From: Syncephalis plumigaleata
Lineage: Eukaryota > Zoopagomycota > Zoopagomycetes > Zoopagales > Piptocephalidaceae
Assembly (NCBI GenBank): GCA_025201365.1
Contig: JAIXMF010000023.1
Span: forward strand, 149,270-213,269
Direction of reading: 5' to 3'
Length of the DNA: 64,000 nt
Below, in pieces: positions 61,001 through 64,000 of the stretch. Numbering within the stretch: the stretch's first letter is position 1; every line of letters starts with the position of its first letter. The notes under the pieces were generated by a model. It saw only the letters and a list, made by a program, of their open reading frames with translations. It was not told the DNA's origin and searched no databases. Both the position numbers and the translations under genes were made by a program.

Positions 61001-61627
61001 GACATTACTAACGTGCATATACATAGATCGAGGAACTGCCAGAATACGAAACATTACCGCCGCAATCGGCCAAGATGGAAGGTGGTAGCAATGGCAAACC
61101 GACTGATGAAAAGAAGGAAACGGAAGAGGAGGAGGAAATACCGGATGATCTATTCTCGTGGTTTGCCAGTATGACACGTCGATTATCGCAATATCTAAAG
61201 AAGGAGGAGTTGCCCCAGAAGAAAGGTGTAGTAGGCATGGGAGTGCGTACTATCGTCGAATGGATAGATACGCTCTTTGGTGTGGAGGAAGAGGAACATG
61301 AAGAAGAGAAACAGGCAACTCAAGCGGACACGACAGAAGAAGAGCGACAACAACAGCAACGGCATCGTCGTCGTCGTCGTATAAGAATACGTAGAACACG
61401 ACATCGTACCTACGAATTAGGTATGCGTGGCAATCTACACTGGGTCATGGATGTAGGGCTAGATGCCATGGACGATGCTAGAATATGGCTATTCCGTACT
61501 ACTGAACCACTACGACGTGAATTACTATATCAATGAAGATATTCCAAAAGACCGCATTAGGTCAACATTAATGGCTATACGACAAGCATTACGCGATCAG
61601 TTGGCGAAATTGATAAAAAGAATGTAA
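58025..61627 (+). CDS. large acidic single-pass membrane protein of unknown function
   Basis: Start MSDSHDATLEADP at 58025. A long Ser/Thr/Glu-rich, low-complexity first half has an acidic run around 58755-58850 (EEDIDEDIEEEEEEAAQEQE). The second half is ordered: RQHVLRAFARALHTGGKGGS, NIAQYGLHVTDVTG, ELCVYFLRPPVSKS and LPVCLSQGERLYADQRLITR. One transmembrane helix follows at about 60685-60750 (FILSMIMLFLTSLFILVIL), then an Arg-rich tail (RHRRRRRIRIRRTRH). At least three one-base slips (near 58064, 59110 and 61533); allowing the last, the frame runs to TAA at 61625. No family recognised. Confidence 0.6.
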
Positions 61628-62369
61628 CTATTCCACTATTCAACATAAGCACTAGCTATGTTGAGTGTGATTACCTAGCAAGTATTAAAAATAAACGATT
61701 ACAATAAGTTAGTAGTAAATATATACATGTGTGTCTGCTATTATGAGCTATGGTGAACCAAGTATAATGATGCGGATGATTCTATTATTGTATTAAACAT
61801 TATCATAGCATTATATGTTTATTTATGCTCTGTTAGAAATGGTGTACTTAATAGATACATACATGTATCGAATACTAGCCACATCTACTGAATGAATTGA
61901 TTAATTGATTGATGCTAGTGAATAGAAGCAGATGTGCAAAGTATCATTGGTTCAACACGCTGACCAACCACATTCGTTAGGATTGGGTGTTTAGTTTTTT
62001 CGTAGGTCAAGCACGCTGATAATTGAAGAAAAAATGATACTGCTGTCATATGGGTTACACGACATGACAGGTATTCCACTGTTTAGTCGCTACTATTGGG
62101 TTAACATCGATTGAATTGAAGGCACTGCACATGCAGCACTCGGACGACGAATGGAAGTACTTGTCTATGACGGTATCGCCTTATACTACATGACAAGTTA
62201 CCAGTATATCTCTCACCGCCTATAAATGGATGCTTGACATTGCTCGCTCATTCACTTCATTCACTCGCTTAGCATGCCGATTTCACATTAATCCTTTTAG
62301 TCTACTTTATAATTGCCTATTGATTCTATCCTTTCATATTGCTTATTCGTCTGTTAGACCAACATTACC
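61628..62369. other. intergenic; promoter side of gene B
   Basis: AT-rich. No supported gene. The 150 bp before gene B are pyrimidine-rich (TCATTCACTTCATTCACTCG). Nothing else recognised. Confidence 0.5.
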
Positions 62370-63822
62370 ATGAAGCTATCTATTATTGCTGTTGCTATCG
62401 TCACTATTATGGCCGTAGCTAGACTGGTCGCCGTCGATGCCGTACCCGTATTGGATCGTCGTGGTACGTTGACTTATGGACGCATCGATTGTGATACTAA
62501 TATTATCTTACAATTTATTCGATCATCAATGGCTATTGATAGCTCGTAGGTTTATACATCATTCTCATTGAAGTACTCTATCGGAAATACTAACCCTATC
62601 GTGATGTCTATTCCATATACAATGTTGGCAATGCTAGCTCGTAAGCTACTCTAACGATTGTCACGTTTACTGGGCTAACTCCATTATGAATTGTAATCGC
62701 GTACAAACATTTTTAAAGAACCTGTAAGTTAATGCATGCGATTTTGGTGTACCATGAATTAATTGTAGCGTGACACTTTTTAACCCGTGTATGATTATAT
62801 TAACAGGCTGTAAGTTAAACACGACAACTACACTTGACAATACACTAATTGTTATGTGGTATACGTTTCACATATTATTATTACGGAGCAGAGGGTAAGC
62901 TAAAATATACATAGATTAGCCGAAAATGAATGATGTGCTAATGTAAATGTGGAACACGATCCGGACATGCCAATATACTAGAGAGTAAGTTGACAGTTTG
63001 GATGTAGTCTACAAGGGGCTAATTGCAGCATGGCATACACGCATCATATGCGTTTACATCTATGCAATAGAGAGTAAGCTAATTTGTCGCTCACAATGTA
63101 GGGTGTACTAATTGTATGGTGATATGTGAGCAATAGGATGTAGGTTAACGGGCTAGGCATAGTAACAAAGTACTGACCGTGATATGACTTGTGATCTACA
63201 CACGATGCTATGCAATAGGACGTAAGTGACCATTTGATTGTATTCTATGATACGCTAATTGTAACGTGGCATAACAATCTATGCACAACTATGATAGTCG
63301 GTAAGCTAATATACTATAGATGGTGTACACGATATGCTAAACATCATCTGGCGAATGACTCGTGTATAATTATGAAGGCGACCGTAAGCTATCATTTCAA
63401 CTATAGTATATTATAACATGCTAATTCAATACGATATACCCTCTACGTATCATAGCATTAATCGGTGAGTCGCGTATTGTACGAGGCTATGCTAGTATTT
63501 TACTTTTAACTAAGCGATTAAAAGGAAGGGCTAAGCCATCGTTGTCCGTGTAAAAAGGGAATTATTGGGAATCGGTAAGTATAGAATTCGGGATTACTAC
63601 ACCTAATAGAAAGATTACACACTTGTTAACGCGAAATAACCACAGAACAAAAAGCAAGAGCATCCTCAAGTAGATATTATAGGTAATCAAGTCAAGGATG
63701 CATTGGTACTACAAGACTCTCATTTAGCGTCCATGCCATTCAAGTCATTATTCCTTGGATCCATTTCATAAACATCAAATAATACCTAGTTGATTTATTG
63801 AATAAATATGTGTGATATTGAT
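62370..63822 (+). CDS. micro-exon secreted peptide gene B (paralogue of gene A)
   Basis: Exon 1 (62370-62463) encodes a signal peptide ([24 protein letters not shown]) and VPVLDRR, ending in phase 1 at a GTACGT donor, exactly as in gene A. Apparent exons follow: 62543-62545 CTC, 62638-62640 CTC, 62719-62723 AACCT, 62807-62809 GCT, 62889-62894 CAGAGG (or 62892-62894 AGG), 62982-62984 AGA, 63071-63073 AGA, 63137-63139 GAT, 63219-63221 GAC, 63298-63300 TCG, 63378-63383 GCGACC, 63456-63464 CATTAATCG. Joined after DRR they read APQPA(Q)RRRDDSATH and a stop inside the 9-nt exon. If that exon is skipped, a longer 3' exon ending at 63574 would be used instead. The 3' end (63741-63822) matches gene A and carries AATAAA. 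The product would be a basic/acidic secreted peptide with dibasic sites; function unknown. Confidence 0.6.
62464..63580 (+). repeat. array of ~85-bp intron modules bounded by 3-9 nt exons (gene B)
   Basis: Donor positions 62464, 62546, 62641, 62724, 62810, 62895, 62985, 63074, 63140, 63222, 63301, 63384, 63465 and 63575. The spacing is mostly 79-95 bp. Most modules contain CTAAT/CTAAC/CTAAA about 40 bases before the AG. As in gene A, only splice signals recur. Confidence 0.7.
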
Positions 63823-64000
63823 CTATACGAGTATTGCGACGGAAATCTTGATGGCTACGTGTTCTCTAAGCATGGCTGGGTGTCCTCCTATGGTACACGA
63901 TGTGTCAAGCCGCCTATCATCTACGGAGATATCCACGGTCATTGACTTGGCCGTTGGATATCATTCGCTATGCTCAATAACTTACCAGTCGTCCACTTGA
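63808..64000 (+). pseudogene. fragment of cobalamin-independent methionine synthase (MetE)
   Basis: From ATG at 63808 the frame reads [20 protein letters not shown] then [22 protein letters not shown] before a stop at 63943. This is a central block of MetE, whose family motif is NGWVQSYGSRCVKPPI-like. In the next frame, IIRYAQ and LTSRPL continue the alignment, interrupted by TAA near 63978. The large N-terminal part of MetE is missing upstream, where the gene B 3' end lies, so this is a truncated copy or an isolated exon. It runs off the right edge, so the remainder is unseen. Confidence 0.6.

Noticed and set aside
1-64000. tRNA, rRNA or other structured RNA genes
   Set aside because: No convincing A/B box pair or conserved rRNA segment was recognised by eye; a covariance-model scan was not possible here.

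Overview
The window looks like nuclear DNA of a fungus, probably an early-diverging (zygomycete-grade) lineage. It is AT-rich and gene-dense, with many short introns of about 45-100 nt (GTAAGY donor, CTAAY branch, TAG/CAG acceptor). Fungal-type orthologues (Cwc25, Kri1, Utp5, Tah18, Pho85, Spo7, Ret3, Lsc1, Mrm2, a Bye1-like protein) sit beside genes mostly lost from yeasts (LAMTOR3, FIGNL1, CC2D1/Lgd, HIU hydrolase). The lineage is inferred from gene content only. Many housekeeping genes change frame by one base, usually where a short homopolymer appears one base short. I read these as consensus-sequence errors, not as a string of pseudogenes.

Layout. 1-372 (-): 5-hydroxyisourate hydrolase, cut by the left edge. 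602-2076 (-): micro-exon secreted peptide gene A. 2552-3247 (-): zinc-knuckle protein. 3617-4823 (+): ZNF830-like, convergent with a PHD-TFIIS-SPOC (Bye1-like) gene at 4935-9466 (-). 9610-10138: a small element with perfect 21-bp inverted termini carrying a short gene, with a diverged relative at 13843-14110. 10328-14833 (-): Mrm2, an F-box protein, LAMTOR3. 15266-15736 (-): secreted LPMO-like protein. 16384-17840 (+): Cwc25. 17980-20665 (-): Tah18. 21980-23925 (+): seven-helix membrane protein. 24100-26646 (-): Utp5. 26951-30200 (-): FIGNL1. 30432-30786 (+): small coiled-coil protein. 31049-31950 (+): Pho85. 32181-33667 (-): Lsc1. 33986-36668 (+): Kri1. 36974-38377 (+): secreted kinase-like protein. 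39672-41888 (-) and 45720-47480 (+): head-to-head paralogues of unknown function, separated by 3.8 kb of pyrimidine-rich leader. 48012-49132 (+): Sis1-type DnaJ. 49446-50563 (+): Spo7. 50799-53989 (+): CC2D1/Lgd. 54101-54854 (-): zeta-COP. 55227-57657 (+): CorA transporter. 58025-61627 (+): large acidic single-pass membrane protein. 62370-63822 (+): micro-exon peptide gene B. 63808-64000 (+): fragment of cobalamin-independent methionine synthase.

The most unusual content is the pair of micro-exon genes near the two ends of the window. Each begins with a signal-peptide exon ending in a dibasic RR and closing in phase 1. Each continues as a strikingly regular array of about 85-bp modules (donor, branch point, acceptor) in which the apparent exons are only 3, 5, 6 or 9 nt long. 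In both genes a 5-nt exon resets the phase to 0, after which most exons are exactly one codon. Gene A also has one zero-length AG|GTAAGT junction. The two genes share a 3' end. They appear to encode short, rapidly diverging secreted peptides assembled almost codon by codon through splicing.

The remaining genes are mostly housekeeping (ribosome biogenesis, splicing, vesicle coats, TOR/Ragulator, cytosolic Fe-S assembly, TCA cycle) and show no operon-like logic. Several neighbours share short divergent promoters or converge tail to tail.
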